A program made the position numbers and the translations under genes. Below the pieces are notes generated by a model. That model was not told the DNA's origin. It saw only the letters and a program-made list of their open reading frames with translations, and made no database searches. A stretch of DNA of 52,146 nt from Deltaproteobacteria bacterium Ga0077550 (lineage in GTDB: Bacteria > Myxococcota_A > Polyangia > Nannocystales > Nannocystaceae), in NCBI GenBank assembly GCA_001464385.1, contig LNFB01000221.1, forward strand, positions 1 through 52,146, given 5' to 3'. Shown here in pieces: positions 35,397 to 42,910 of the stretch. How positions within the stretch are numbered: position 1 is the stretch's first letter; the number at the start of each line of letters is the position of its first letter.

Positions 35397-37327
35397 GGTT
35401 CCCCTGTGGCGTCGGATTGTAGTCGCCCCACCGTCCGCCAGTCGCCCGCGACGAAGCAACGGACGATGGGGCCGGTGACGGCGGCGAACGGCCGCTCGCC
35501 CCAGCGGCCGCAGGTCTGCAGGGCGAGGGCGACGTCGGCGGCCGGCGGCTCGGGGCACGGGATCGCGGGCGCCCCGAGCCCCGCGGCCTCGAGCTCGGCC
35601 CGCAGCGCGAGGACGTGGGGCGGATCGACCGGACCCGCGCCCCGCCGCGGGACGTCGGCGGTCACCACCCCGACCGCCTCGACGTGGAGCGCCTCGAGGA
35701 GTCGCGGCCACGTGTGCGGCGAGCCGCTCGGGTTGCGCACGCACGCCGGCCCGGCCATGGGTCGGACGACCAGCGTCGGTGATCGCGGCGTGCCGAAGGC
35801 GACCCAGTCGGCGACGGGCACCTCCGACGGCGGCGACGCGCGCCACGCCGTCGCCGCGAGCGCGAGGGCGCAGATCGGCCGCGACGGCGCCCAGCGCTGC
35901 CACGTCGTGCGTCGCTGGATCGACGGCCACAGCCCGAGCGACAGCACGAGCACTGCGACGCCGGCCACCCACGCCGGTCCGATGCGGGGCGCGGACGCGA
36001 AGGCGTGCGCGACATCGAGGATGAGCGCCGCGCCCCAGCCCGCGCACGTCCAGACCAGCCCGCCCCACCCGAGCGCATCGAGCACGGGCTCGGTCACGAT
36101 CGCGAGGATCCCGAGCGGCGTGACCCACAGCCCGAACACCGGCACGGCGATCGCGTTGGCCGGCACCGCCCAACCGCCCGTCTCGCCGAAGTGCCACACG
36201 ATGACCGGCATGATCGCCCAGCCCACGCGCCAGCTCTGCAGGGCGAGCCCGGCGCCCCGCGGCATGCGGAGGATCGCCGCCATCGCGGCGAACGAGAGCT
36301 GGAAGCCGACGTCGAACACCCAGCTCGGTCGCGCCAGCAGCATCACGCACGAGGTGCACGCGAGCACGGCGAGCCCCTGCGCGGGTCGACCCAGCGTCGC
36401 CGCGATGCCGAGCCCCATCACCATGATTGCAGCGCGCACCGACGGCGCCTCGGCCCCGACCAGCCCGACATACGCGAGCACGAACACCGTCGAGGCCGCG
36501 AACGCGAGCCCGACCGACGGCAGCCACGGCGCGAGGGCCCGCAGCACGAAGCGGTGGGCCGCCCACGCGACGAGGCTCACCTGCATCCCGCTGACCGCGA
36601 TGAGGTGGCCGAGGCCCGCGATGCCGAGCTCGCGGCGGCGCGTCGTCGACAACGCCGCGCGCACGCCGAAGAGGCTCGAGACCACGAAGGCCCGGGCGTC
36701 GTCGCCACGCGACTGCGTCCACAGGCGCTGGCGCAGCGCCGCGATCGATCGCCAGTACGGCGCCATCGGCGGGCTCGACCCCGGCGCCCACCTCCACGCG
36801 CGCTCGGCCGATAGCGCCCACCTCGCACCCCGCGACCGCGCGACCTCGACCGGGTCGACGCCCCAGGGCCACGCCGGCCCGCGCGAGAGCACGAGCGTGT
36901 GGGTGGGGATCGCGATGACATCGCCGGCGGCCAGCGGACAGGCCGCGCTCGGGAGCTCGAGCCACGCCTCGGCGCCGGCGCCCTCGGGCACCGCGAGCAC
37001 CTGACAACGCCCGCCCGGCCAGCTCGCCTCGCGGACCGTGTAGAGATGAAGGCCCGGGTCGGCGCCGCGCGTCGCCGCGGGCACCGCGGTGGATTCCACC
37101 CGATCGTCGGCCACGATCCCGCGGACGAGGGCCACGAGCAGGAGGCCCAGCGCCAGGGCGGCGCGGCGCCGGGGCTCGAGCAGCACGCCGACGATCGCCA
37201 GCGCCACGGCGAGCGGCCACGCCCCGCCGACGATCGCCGCGGCCACCGGCGGCGAGACGACGCGCGACAGTCCCTGCCCGGCGGCCACCATGGCCGCGGT
37301 CGCGAGCCACAGGGCCGTGGTGCGCAT
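35393..37327 (-). CDS. comEC: ComEC/Rec2-family DNA uptake channel protein, degenerate nuclease-like domain
   Basis: 644 residues. Several N-terminal helices precede a soluble OB-like part (about 90-150). The competence domain begins near 215: RRRELGIAGLGHLIAVSGMQVSLVAW is the family signature. It is followed by about eight helices including FDVGFQLSFAAMAAILRMP and WAVPANAIAVPVFGLWVTPLGI. ComEC carries single-stranded DNA across the inner membrane in transformation. The C-terminal 150 residues align in position with the usual metallo-beta-lactamase domain (PRLLEALHVEAVGVVTADVP) but lack HxHxDH, so nuclease activity is probably lost. Upstream of the FHA gene and overlapping it. Confidence 0.88.
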   Translation of the reverse strand: MRTTALWLATAAMVAAGQGLSRVVSPPVAAAIVGGAWPLAVALAIVGVLLEPRRRAALALGLLLVALVRGIVADDRVESTAVPAATRGADPGLHLYTVREASWPGGRCQVLAVPEGAGAEAWLELPSAACPLAAGDVIAIPTHTLVLSRGPAWPWGVDPVEVARSRGARWALSAERAWRWAPGSSPPMAPYWRSIAALRQRLWTQSRGDDARAFVVSSLFGVRAALSTTRRRELGIAGLGHLIAVSGMQVSLVAWAAHRFVLRALAPWLPSVGLAFAASTVFVLAYVGLVGAEAPSVRAAIMVMGLGIAATLGRPAQGLAVLACTSCVMLLARPSWVFDVGFQLSFAAMAAILRMPRGAGLALQSWRVGWAIMPVIVWHFGETGGWAVPANAIAVPVFGLWVTPLGILAIVTEPVLDALGWGGLVWTCAGWGAALILDVAHAFASAPRIGPAWVAGVAVLVLSLGLWPSIQRRTTWQRWAPSRPICALALAATAWRASPPSEVPVADWVAFGTPRSPTLVVRPMAGPACVRNPSGSPHTWPRLLEALHVEAVGVVTADVPRRGAGPVDPPHVLALRAELEAAGLGAPAIPCPEPPAADVALALQTCGRWGERPFAAVTGPIVRCFVAGDWRTVGRLQSDATGEP

Positions 37328-37412
37328 GGCCGCTCGTTCGACCTCGCGCGGCCGAACGTTGCAGCACGGACGCCGTTCTCGGCAGCATTTGCGGCCGCCG
37401 GGCCATCGGGCC

Positions 37413-37418
37413 TACACT
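37413..37418 (+). promoter_or_regulatory. -10-like element before the MXAN_5187-like gene
   Basis: TACACT 10 bp before ATG 37429 in GGCCTACACTACG. Predicted transcript start is only a few bases before the ATG. The same hexamer precedes the AgmX-like gene at 41471. Confidence 0.35.
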
Positions 37419-37428
37419 ACGCGCGCCA

Positions 37429-39216
37429 ATGCTATTGACCCGCATCTGGGGCGTGATCCTGGCCGCGCTCGCGAGTCTGTGCCTCGGCGGCATGTTCCTG
37501 CTGTCGCAGGGGAACAGCGGCGACTTCAGCGACGCCGATCGCACTGCGCTGCGTGCGGTGACCGAAGCCGGCCTCGCTGCCCTCGAGGCGCAGATCGATT
37601 CCTCGCCGGTCCGTCAGGTCGGCGCGATGCTCCTCGATCCCGCCGTGCGCGAGGCCCTCGGCCGCACCGCCGAGCAGGAGGCCAAGCTCCCGATCGAGAA
37701 AAAGCCGCTGCAGCAGATCTTCACCGACGCCGCGGAGGATCTCCGCGTCCGCAACAAGTCGGACATGACGGTCGCGTTCATCGACACCTCCGGGGCGCCG
37801 GTCGCCGTGAGCGGGATCGGCGAGCCCCTCGTGTCGGAGCTCGTCGGCAGCACGCCGTACCAGGACGCGCCCACCGACGAGGATCTCGTCTTCTCGTTGA
37901 CGCTGGGTGGGCAGATCCAGGCGGTGCGCCTGCTGAGGGCCGACGCGAACGGCCGGCGCCTGGTCGCCTTCGAGCCGCTGCAGATCGGCGCCGGTTCGCT
38001 GCTGCGCCGCGTCCTCGGCAGCGAGAGCCCCGCGGGCCTGGTCCGCAAGGGCAAGCTCGTCGGCGACATCATCGGCGATCAGCCGGTGTCGGCGGAGATC
38101 GAGAAGCTCGCCAGCGAGCACCGCGACGACGCCCCCGACGAGGGCGCGTCGAAGATCATCACGATCGGCGAGGGCCTCGACGCCCGCATCGGCGCCCTGG
38201 GCCGCGTGCCCGGCCCGGCGGGCAAGGGCAAGGAGGGCGCGATGCTCGTCGTGCTGTCGCGGCGCACCGCGGCCGCCGGACACCGCGATCTCACCGACGC
38301 GCTCGGGCAGGCCCGCGACAAGGGCCTCGTCTCGACCGCGAATTGGGTGCTGCTCGTCCTGCTGCTCGGGCTGTGCGCCGCGCTCGCGGTGTACCTGCCG
38401 CAGGTCGAGGCGCTCGGCCCCATGCGCCGCCTCGCCAACGAGTTCGTCGCGGTCTCCCGCGGCGCGCAGCACCAGATCTTCCACGATCGCTACGGCGGGC
38501 CCACCGGCGAGGTCGCGCGGGCGGCCAACGCCGCCCACGAGGCGTTGCGCGCCGCGTACCTCGCCGAGCTCGAGATCGACGAGGAGGTCGCCGAGGACAC
38601 CGGCTCCACGCGACAGCGACCCAAGACGATGCGCGGCCGCAAGCTGACGCGATCGGTGCGCAAGCTCGAGGATGTCGACGCACCGTCGACCGCCCCCGAT
38701 CCGGTGCCCGCGCCCGCACCCGCGCCGACCCCGAGCCCCCGCGCGCCCGAGCCCGCGGCCGCCCCGTCGACGCTGACCGTCGCAACGCCCGCGGCCCGCG
38801 TGCCGCTGCCCAAGGCGCCCGCCCGACCCGCCGCACCTGCCCCCGCGCCGCCCGCCGCCGCGCCTACTCCGGCCGCGCCCGCGCCCGCCGTCGCTCGCCG
38901 CGCGACGCCCGTCGCCGTGCCGCCGCGCGTGCCCGAGCCCGTCGCGCCGGTCGCCGCCGAGGACACCGGCGGCGACGACTCCGAGGATCGCATCCGTTAC
39001 TACCGCGAGATCTTCGACGAGTTCCTGCAGGTGAAGATCGCCTGCGGCGAGAACACTGACGGCTTCACCTTCGACAAGTTCGCCAAGAAGCTGCAGAAGA
39101 ACACGCAGGACATCCTCGAGAAGCACACCGACGTCCGCGACGTGCAGTTCACCGTCTACGTGAAGGACGGCAAGGCCGCGCTGAAGGCCAAGGTCATCCG
39201 CGGGACGGGAGCGTGA
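37429..39216 (+). CDS. Two-span membrane protein, MXAN_5187-like
   Basis: 595 residues. TM1 near 4-25, a periplasmic domain of about 280 residues with PAS/Cache-like strands (DMTVAFIDTSGAPVAVSGIG, RRLVAFEPLQIG), TM2 near 308-328 (WVLLVLLLGLCAALAVYL), then a short HAMP-like segment. A Pro/Ala linker of about 130 residues follows. The C-terminal domain (about 520-595, starting DRIRYYREIFDEFLQVKIACGE and containing VRDVQFTVYVKDGKAALKAKV) matches my memory of the MXAN_5187 C-terminal domain, conserved in Myxococcota. The layout is that of a chemoreceptor-like sensor without a methyl-accepting part. It is followed after 4 bp by peptide deformylase. Function unknown. Confidence 0.78.
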   Translation: MLLTRIWGVILAALASLCLGGMFLLSQGNSGDFSDADRTALRAVTEAGLAALEAQIDSSPVRQVGAMLLDPAVREALGRTAEQEAKLPIEKKPLQQIFTDAAEDLRVRNKSDMTVAFIDTSGAPVAVSGIGEPLVSELVGSTPYQDAPTDEDLVFSLTLGGQIQAVRLLRADANGRRLVAFEPLQIGAGSLLRRVLGSESPAGLVRKGKLVGDIIGDQPVSAEIEKLASEHRDDAPDEGASKIITIGEGLDARIGALGRVPGPAGKGKEGAMLVVLSRRTAAAGHRDLTDALGQARDKGLVSTANWVLLVLLLGLCAALAVYLPQVEALGPMRRLANEFVAVSRGAQHQIFHDRYGGPTGEVARAANAAHEALRAAYLAELEIDEEVAEDTGSTRQRPKTMRGRKLTRSVRKLEDVDAPSTAPDPVPAPAPAPTPSPRAPEPAAAPSTLTVATPAARVPLPKAPARPAAPAPAPPAAAPTPAAPAPAVARRATPVAVPPRVPEPVAPVAAEDTGGDDSEDRIRYYREIFDEFLQVKIACGENTDGFTFDKFAKKLQKNTQDILEKHTDVRDVQFTVYVKDGKAALKAKVIRGTGA

Positions 39217-39220
39217 GCCG

Positions 39221-39796
39221 GTGACCCTCCTCAAGATCGCGCAGATCGGCACGCCGATCCTCCGCGAGCGCGCCCGCGAGGTGACCCGCGAGGAGCTCGA
39301 GTCCCCCGCGTTCCAGCAATTCGTCGACGACCTCGTCGAGACGATGCGCGACGCCAGCGGGGCGGGGCTCGCAGCGATCCAGGTCTACAACCCGATCCGC
39401 GTGTGCGCGATCGAGGTCGGCGACAACCCGCGCTACCCGTACAAGCCGAAGATCCCCCTGACGGTGCTGGTCAACCCGGTGCTCACGCCGCTGTCGGACG
39501 AGCGCTTCGACAACTACGAGGGCTGTCTGTCGGTCCCCGATCTGCGCGGCGTCGTGTCGCGCTACGCCGAGCTGCGGGTGCAGGCCTGGGATCGCCACGG
39601 CAACGCCATCGATCGCGAGGTCCGCGGCATCACGGCCGGCACGTTCCAGCACGAGGTCGACCACCTCGACGCGATGCTGTTCGTCGATCGCGTGACCGAC
39701 CCCCGGACCCTGTGCACGTGGAAGGAATTCACGCGGCACCAGGAGCCAGCGTTCCGCGCCCGGGTCGCCGAGATCGTCGCGCGCTGGGGCAGCTAG
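39221..39796 (+). CDS. def: Peptide deformylase
   Basis: 191 residues from a GTG start. It removes the formyl group from nascent N-terminal methionine. All three metal and active-site motifs are present: motif 1 GAGLAAIQV, motif 2 EGCLSVP (metal Cys) and motif 3 QHEVDHLD (HExxH). It starts 4 bp after the MXAN_5187-like stop and is followed immediately by a strong hairpin. Confidence 0.97.
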   Translation: MTLLKIAQIGTPILRERAREVTREELESPAFQQFVDDLVETMRDASGAGLAAIQVYNPIRVCAIEVGDNPRYPYKPKIPLTVLVNPVLTPLSDERFDNYEGCLSVPDLRGVVSRYAELRVQAWDRHGNAIDREVRGITAGTFQHEVDHLDAMLFVDRVTDPRTLCTWKEFTRHQEPAFRARVAEIVARWGS

Positions 39797-39823
39797 GAGC
39801 GAGACCCCAAAGGGTCTCGCTCC
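39796..39823 (+). terminator. Strong hairpin after def (terminator-like, no T-run)
   Basis: A perfect 12-bp stem (GGAGCGAGACCC at 39796-39807 against its complement at 39812-39823) with loop CAAA, starting on the last base of the def stop. There is no T-run after it, so it may act as a Rho-linked stop or mRNA 3' stabiliser rather than a classic intrinsic terminator. Confidence 0.6.
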
Positions 39824-39824
39824 T

Positions 39825-39854
39825 CCGTGCCCGTGCCCGTGCCCGTGCCCGTGC
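39825..39854 (+). repeat. Hexanucleotide tandem repeat (CCGTGC)5
   Basis: Five perfect CCGTGC units followed by degenerate copies (CCGTGCCCGTACCCGTG) to about 39875, directly after the def hairpin and before the next gene. Simple-sequence repeats of this type are length-variable. Confidence 0.9.
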
Positions 39855-39897
39855 CCGCTCCGTGCCCGTACCCGTGTTCGCGCGGCCCCGGGCGCGG

Positions 39898-39906
39898 TGC
39901 TATCGT
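39898..39906 (+). promoter_or_regulatory. Extended -10 promoter candidate
   Basis: TGCTATCGT (TG, one base, TATCGT) 15 bp before GTG 39921. It favours GTG 39921 over the in-frame GTG at 39897, which lies upstream of it. Confidence 0.35.
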
Positions 39907-39920
39907 TCGCGCGCCCTCCC

Positions 39921-41303
39921 GTGCGCGACCGCTCCCGCAAGGCCTACGCCGTCGTCGGCTCCGCGCTGCTGCACGTCGCGCCGCTCGTGGGCGGCATGAT
40001 CAGCTTCGACCCGAAGATCGAGCTCGACCTCGATCTCGAGTTCACCGAGGTCGAGCTCATCGATCCGGATCAGCTCCAGGGCGCCGCGCCGCCGCAGCCC
40101 GAGCCGACGCCGGTCGCCGCGCCGCCTTCGACCCCACCACCTACGACGACCCCGCCGCCCACGCCGGCTCCGACGCCCGAGCCGCCCAAGCCACCGCCGC
40201 CCAAGCCCGCCGAGGACCCGGCCGACCAGCACGATCTCGGCAAGCAGAGCTCGAAGGTCGATCAGCTCGGCCCGACCAACAGCACGTACTTCGTGATGCT
40301 GGTGCCGAAGAAGATCCGCAAGCTCAGCTTCGCGGACAAGGCACTGGACATCATGGCACCCCTGCCGGATTTCCAGTACCTCATCGCCGGCGGTGGCTTC
40401 GACGCGCTGCGGGACTTCGACCACATCATCGTCGCGAGCCCCGATCTCCGCGACTGGCGGCAGACCTTCCTCGCCGTCGACTACCGCGTCTCCCGCGAGG
40501 AGGTGCAGCGCGCGATCGAGCGCGCCGCCGCGGCCAACGACGAGTCGGTCGAGTGGATCGAGGAGAACGGCATCATCCGTGGCAATCCGAGGCCCCTCGA
40601 CGAGGACGAGCCCGACGTCGACAACCGCTGGTTCGTCCTGCTCGAGGACAAGATCGCCGTCTACGTCCGCGACGAGTTCCTGTCCCACGTCCTCGCCGAG
40701 GAGGTCGGTGAGGACAAGACCGCGGGCAACTACGTCGCCAACCTGACCAAGCTGCGCAAGTTCGCCGCCCGCCAGCCGACGGCCGGCATGCAGATCGTGG
40801 CTAGAGATCTGCGCCAGGCGCTCAAGCGATCGAAGCTGCCGTTCCAGATCCCCGACAGCGTCGAGCTCAGCGCCGAGGCGGCCGAGGAGCCGGAGCTGCT
40901 GATCCGCGGCGAGTTCTCGAGCGTCGTCGAGGCCAAGGCCTTCGAGAAGTGGTGGAAGACCGACGTCCCAACCCGCTTCGACGAGAGCCTCCAGCTCAAG
41001 ATCGCCAAGGGCATGTTCTACGACCCCGTGGAGCTGACCCGCGACGACAAGGAGATCCGGCTCTGGGCGAGATTCGAGACCCAGCAGGCCTCGCTCATCC
41101 TCGGCTTCATCGCCGAGAACTACGCCAGGTACATGAAGAAGACCCCCGAGGAGGTCGAGGCCCTGCGACGCGCGCGCAAGGAGAACTGGCTGCGGCGCAA
41201 GGGCGGGAAGCTGCCGCCCTCGGCCCTCGACGCCCCGGGCAAGGCCGACGCGCCGCCCGCCACCGGCGCGGATCCGTCCGAGCCCGCCGCGCCGCAGCCG
41301 TGA
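39921..41303 (+). CDS. TonB-like envelope protein with Pro-rich linker
   Basis: About 460 residues. The N-terminal segment (RSRKAYAVVGSALLHVAPLV) is the amphipathic anchor and single hydrophobic helix typical of TonB-like proteins, with the SxxxH helix pattern. A Pro-rich linker (about 50-100) would span the periplasm. The large C-terminal region (LDIMAPLPDFQYLIAGGGFDALRDFDHIIVASPDLRDWRQTFL, here only partly cited: DALRDFDHIIVASPDL) is a soluble alpha-beta domain conserved in myxobacteria but not a TonB C-terminal domain. It probably links inner membrane energy to an envelope process (inference). A start at 39897 is also possible. Confidence 0.75.
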   Translation: MRDRSRKAYAVVGSALLHVAPLVGGMISFDPKIELDLDLEFTEVELIDPDQLQGAAPPQPEPTPVAAPPSTPPPTTTPPPTPAPTPEPPKPPPPKPAEDPADQHDLGKQSSKVDQLGPTNSTYFVMLVPKKIRKLSFADKALDIMAPLPDFQYLIAGGGFDALRDFDHIIVASPDLRDWRQTFLAVDYRVSREEVQRAIERAAAANDESVEWIEENGIIRGNPRPLDEDEPDVDNRWFVLLEDKIAVYVRDEFLSHVLAEEVGEDKTAGNYVANLTKLRKFAARQPTAGMQIVARDLRQALKRSKLPFQIPDSVELSAEAAEEPELLIRGEFSSVVEAKAFEKWWKTDVPTRFDESLQLKIAKGMFYDPVELTRDDKEIRLWARFETQQASLILGFIAENYARYMKKTPEEVEALRRARKENWLRRKGGKLPPSALDAPGKADAPPATGADPSEPAAPQP

Positions 41304-41470
41304 CGGCGCGGCAATCCGCACGTCGGGCGCGCTGTGCCGCGGTGTGCTCTGCGAACGCCAACTTCCTCACGGGGATTCGGGCCGGCGGGTGAAGGCGCGG
41401 CGTCCGCCTGACATTCACGGAGGCTCGCGTCGAGCGCAGCCGCAATCGGGCATCGCCCAGACGTTCGCGC

Positions 41471-41476
41471 TACACT
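41471..41476 (+). promoter_or_regulatory. -10-like element for the AgmX/TonB-like gene
   Basis: TACACT preceded by GCGC, 105 bp before ATG 41576. The expected transcript start (near 41483) lies just before a perfect 10-bp hairpin. Read by eye; no strong -35. Confidence 0.35.
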
Positions 41477-41484
41477 CACGGCTC

Positions 41485-41516
41485 GTGTACGCCCTTCGGG
41501 GGACTCGGGCGTACAC
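41485..41516 (+). promoter_or_regulatory. Perfect 10-bp inverted repeat in the leader of the AgmX-like gene
   Basis: GTGTACGCCC (41485-41494) and GGGCGTACAC (41507-41516), 12-nt loop. It would form the extreme 5' end of the mRNA if the TACACT element is the -10, or it may be an operator. The rest of 41304-41575 shows nothing else clear. Confidence 0.6.
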
Positions 41517-41575
41517 AAACGCGGCAGACTTGCTTTCACGGGCCCCGTGCCCTGAATCTGCGAAGGACGACGACC

Positions 41576-42907
41576 ATGGGGACTGTTGCATCCGACAAGG
41601 AAGGCGAACGCGAGGCATCCGAGAGCTCGGGCTACACCGACCTCATGGAGATCGCGAACGCGCTCGGCATCGAAGACGACGACGCGCCGACGCGCGATGA
41701 GGACGGGGGCGTCATCGATGACCTCGAGCCGATCGGTGCGGGGTACGGTGGTGCAGCGGCTGCCGCGCTGATCAGCGACGCGAGCCTCGAGGCCCCGGCG
41801 AACGCACCGAAGGTCGACGCGCCGACGATCCGACGCGAGCCGCCGCCACCGCCGGCCGGCAAGATCTCGAGCACGGCGATCCCGGCCGCGGCCGCCGAGC
41901 CGCCGCCACCGCCGGCTGACGCGCCCAAGGCCGCAGCGTCCGTCGCCGCTCCCGTCGTCGCCGCGGCCCCCAAGGCCTCCGCGTCCGTCCCGCTCCCGGT
42001 CGTCGCCGCTGCGCCCAAGGCCGCCGCGTCCACCGTCGCGCCCGTCGTCGCCGCGCCGCGGCCGGCACCACAGCCCGAGCCCGAGCAGCGCAAGGGCGGA
42101 CTGATGTGGATGGCCGTCGCGGGCGTCGTCGTCCTCGGCGGTGCGTTCTGGTTCATGAACCGCGACTCGGGCAAGCAGCCCGTCGCGCAGAACGAGGTCC
42201 GCGCCGCGACGCCCGCACCGGATCCCGACGCCGAGGCGCGCGAGGCCGCCGCCCGCGAGGCGAAGGCCGCTGCCGACAAGGCCGCCGCCGACAAGGCCGC
42301 CGCCGATGCAGCGGCCGCCGCTGCCGCCGAGGCCGCTGCCGCCGAGGCCGCGCGCCTCGAGGCCGAGCGACTCGCCGCCGAGGAGGCCGCGCGCCTCGAG
42401 GCCGAGCGCCTCAAGGCCGAGGCCGAGGCGACGGTCACCGTCACGCAGAAGAAGAAGGGCGACAAGAAGCCCGCGGGCGACGAGCCGGCCGCCGAGCCCA
42501 AGTCGGAGCCCAAGCCCGAGCCGCTCACCCCCGGCGAGATCGACGAGAAGTTCCGGGCGGAGTGCGTGCTCAACCCGAACAAGCCCGGCTGCGACGAGAT
42601 CCGCAAGAAGGCCCGCAACCAGACGGACCTCGACGCGACGCTCTCCGACAAGCTGACCCAGCCGCAGATCCGCGAGGGCTTCTCGTCGGTGAAGAAGGCC
42701 GCGAAGGCCTGCGGCGGTGCGCCCGGCGTGACCGTCCGAGTGAAGGTCTCGATCAACGGCAACAGCGGCAACGTGATCTCCGCCGAGGCCCTCGACGACC
42801 ACGCCGGCACCCCGCTCGGCAACTGCGTGGCCGATGCGCTCAAGGGCGCCAGCTTCCCGCGGTTCACCAGCGAGCAGCAGGGGACCGTGTACCCGGTCAG
42901 CTTCTAG
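41576..42907 (+). CDS. AgmX/TonB-like membrane protein with long Ala/Glu/Lys helix
   Basis: 443 residues. The cytoplasmic N-terminus contains an acidic helix and a Pro/Ala region with repeated VAAAPKA(A/S)AS units (about 115-160). One membrane helix (GLMWMAVAGVVVLGGAFWFM) follows, then a TolA-like charged helix of about 80 residues (EAAREAKAAADKAAADKAA). The C-terminal domain has two Cys (AECVLNPNKPGCDEI) and the closing TonB/AgmX-type fold (VTVRVKVSINGNSGNVISAEAL, NCVADALKGASFPRF, TVYPVSF). AgmX/PglI-type proteins are implicated in myxobacterial gliding motility. The exact role here is inferred. It is preceded by a leader with a hairpin. Confidence 0.8.
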   Translation: MGTVASDKEGEREASESSGYTDLMEIANALGIEDDDAPTRDEDGGVIDDLEPIGAGYGGAAAAALISDASLEAPANAPKVDAPTIRREPPPPPAGKISSTAIPAAAAEPPPPPADAPKAAASVAAPVVAAAPKASASVPLPVVAAAPKAAASTVAPVVAAPRPAPQPEPEQRKGGLMWMAVAGVVVLGGAFWFMNRDSGKQPVAQNEVRAATPAPDPDAEAREAAAREAKAAADKAAADKAAADAAAAAAAEAAAAEAARLEAERLAAEEAARLEAERLKAEAEATVTVTQKKKGDKKPAGDEPAAEPKSEPKPEPLTPGEIDEKFRAECVLNPNKPGCDEIRKKARNQTDLDATLSDKLTQPQIREGFSSVKKAAKACGGAPGVTVRVKVSINGNSGNVISAEALDDHAGTPLGNCVADALKGASFPRFTSEQQGTVYPVSF

Positions 42908-42910
42908 GGA

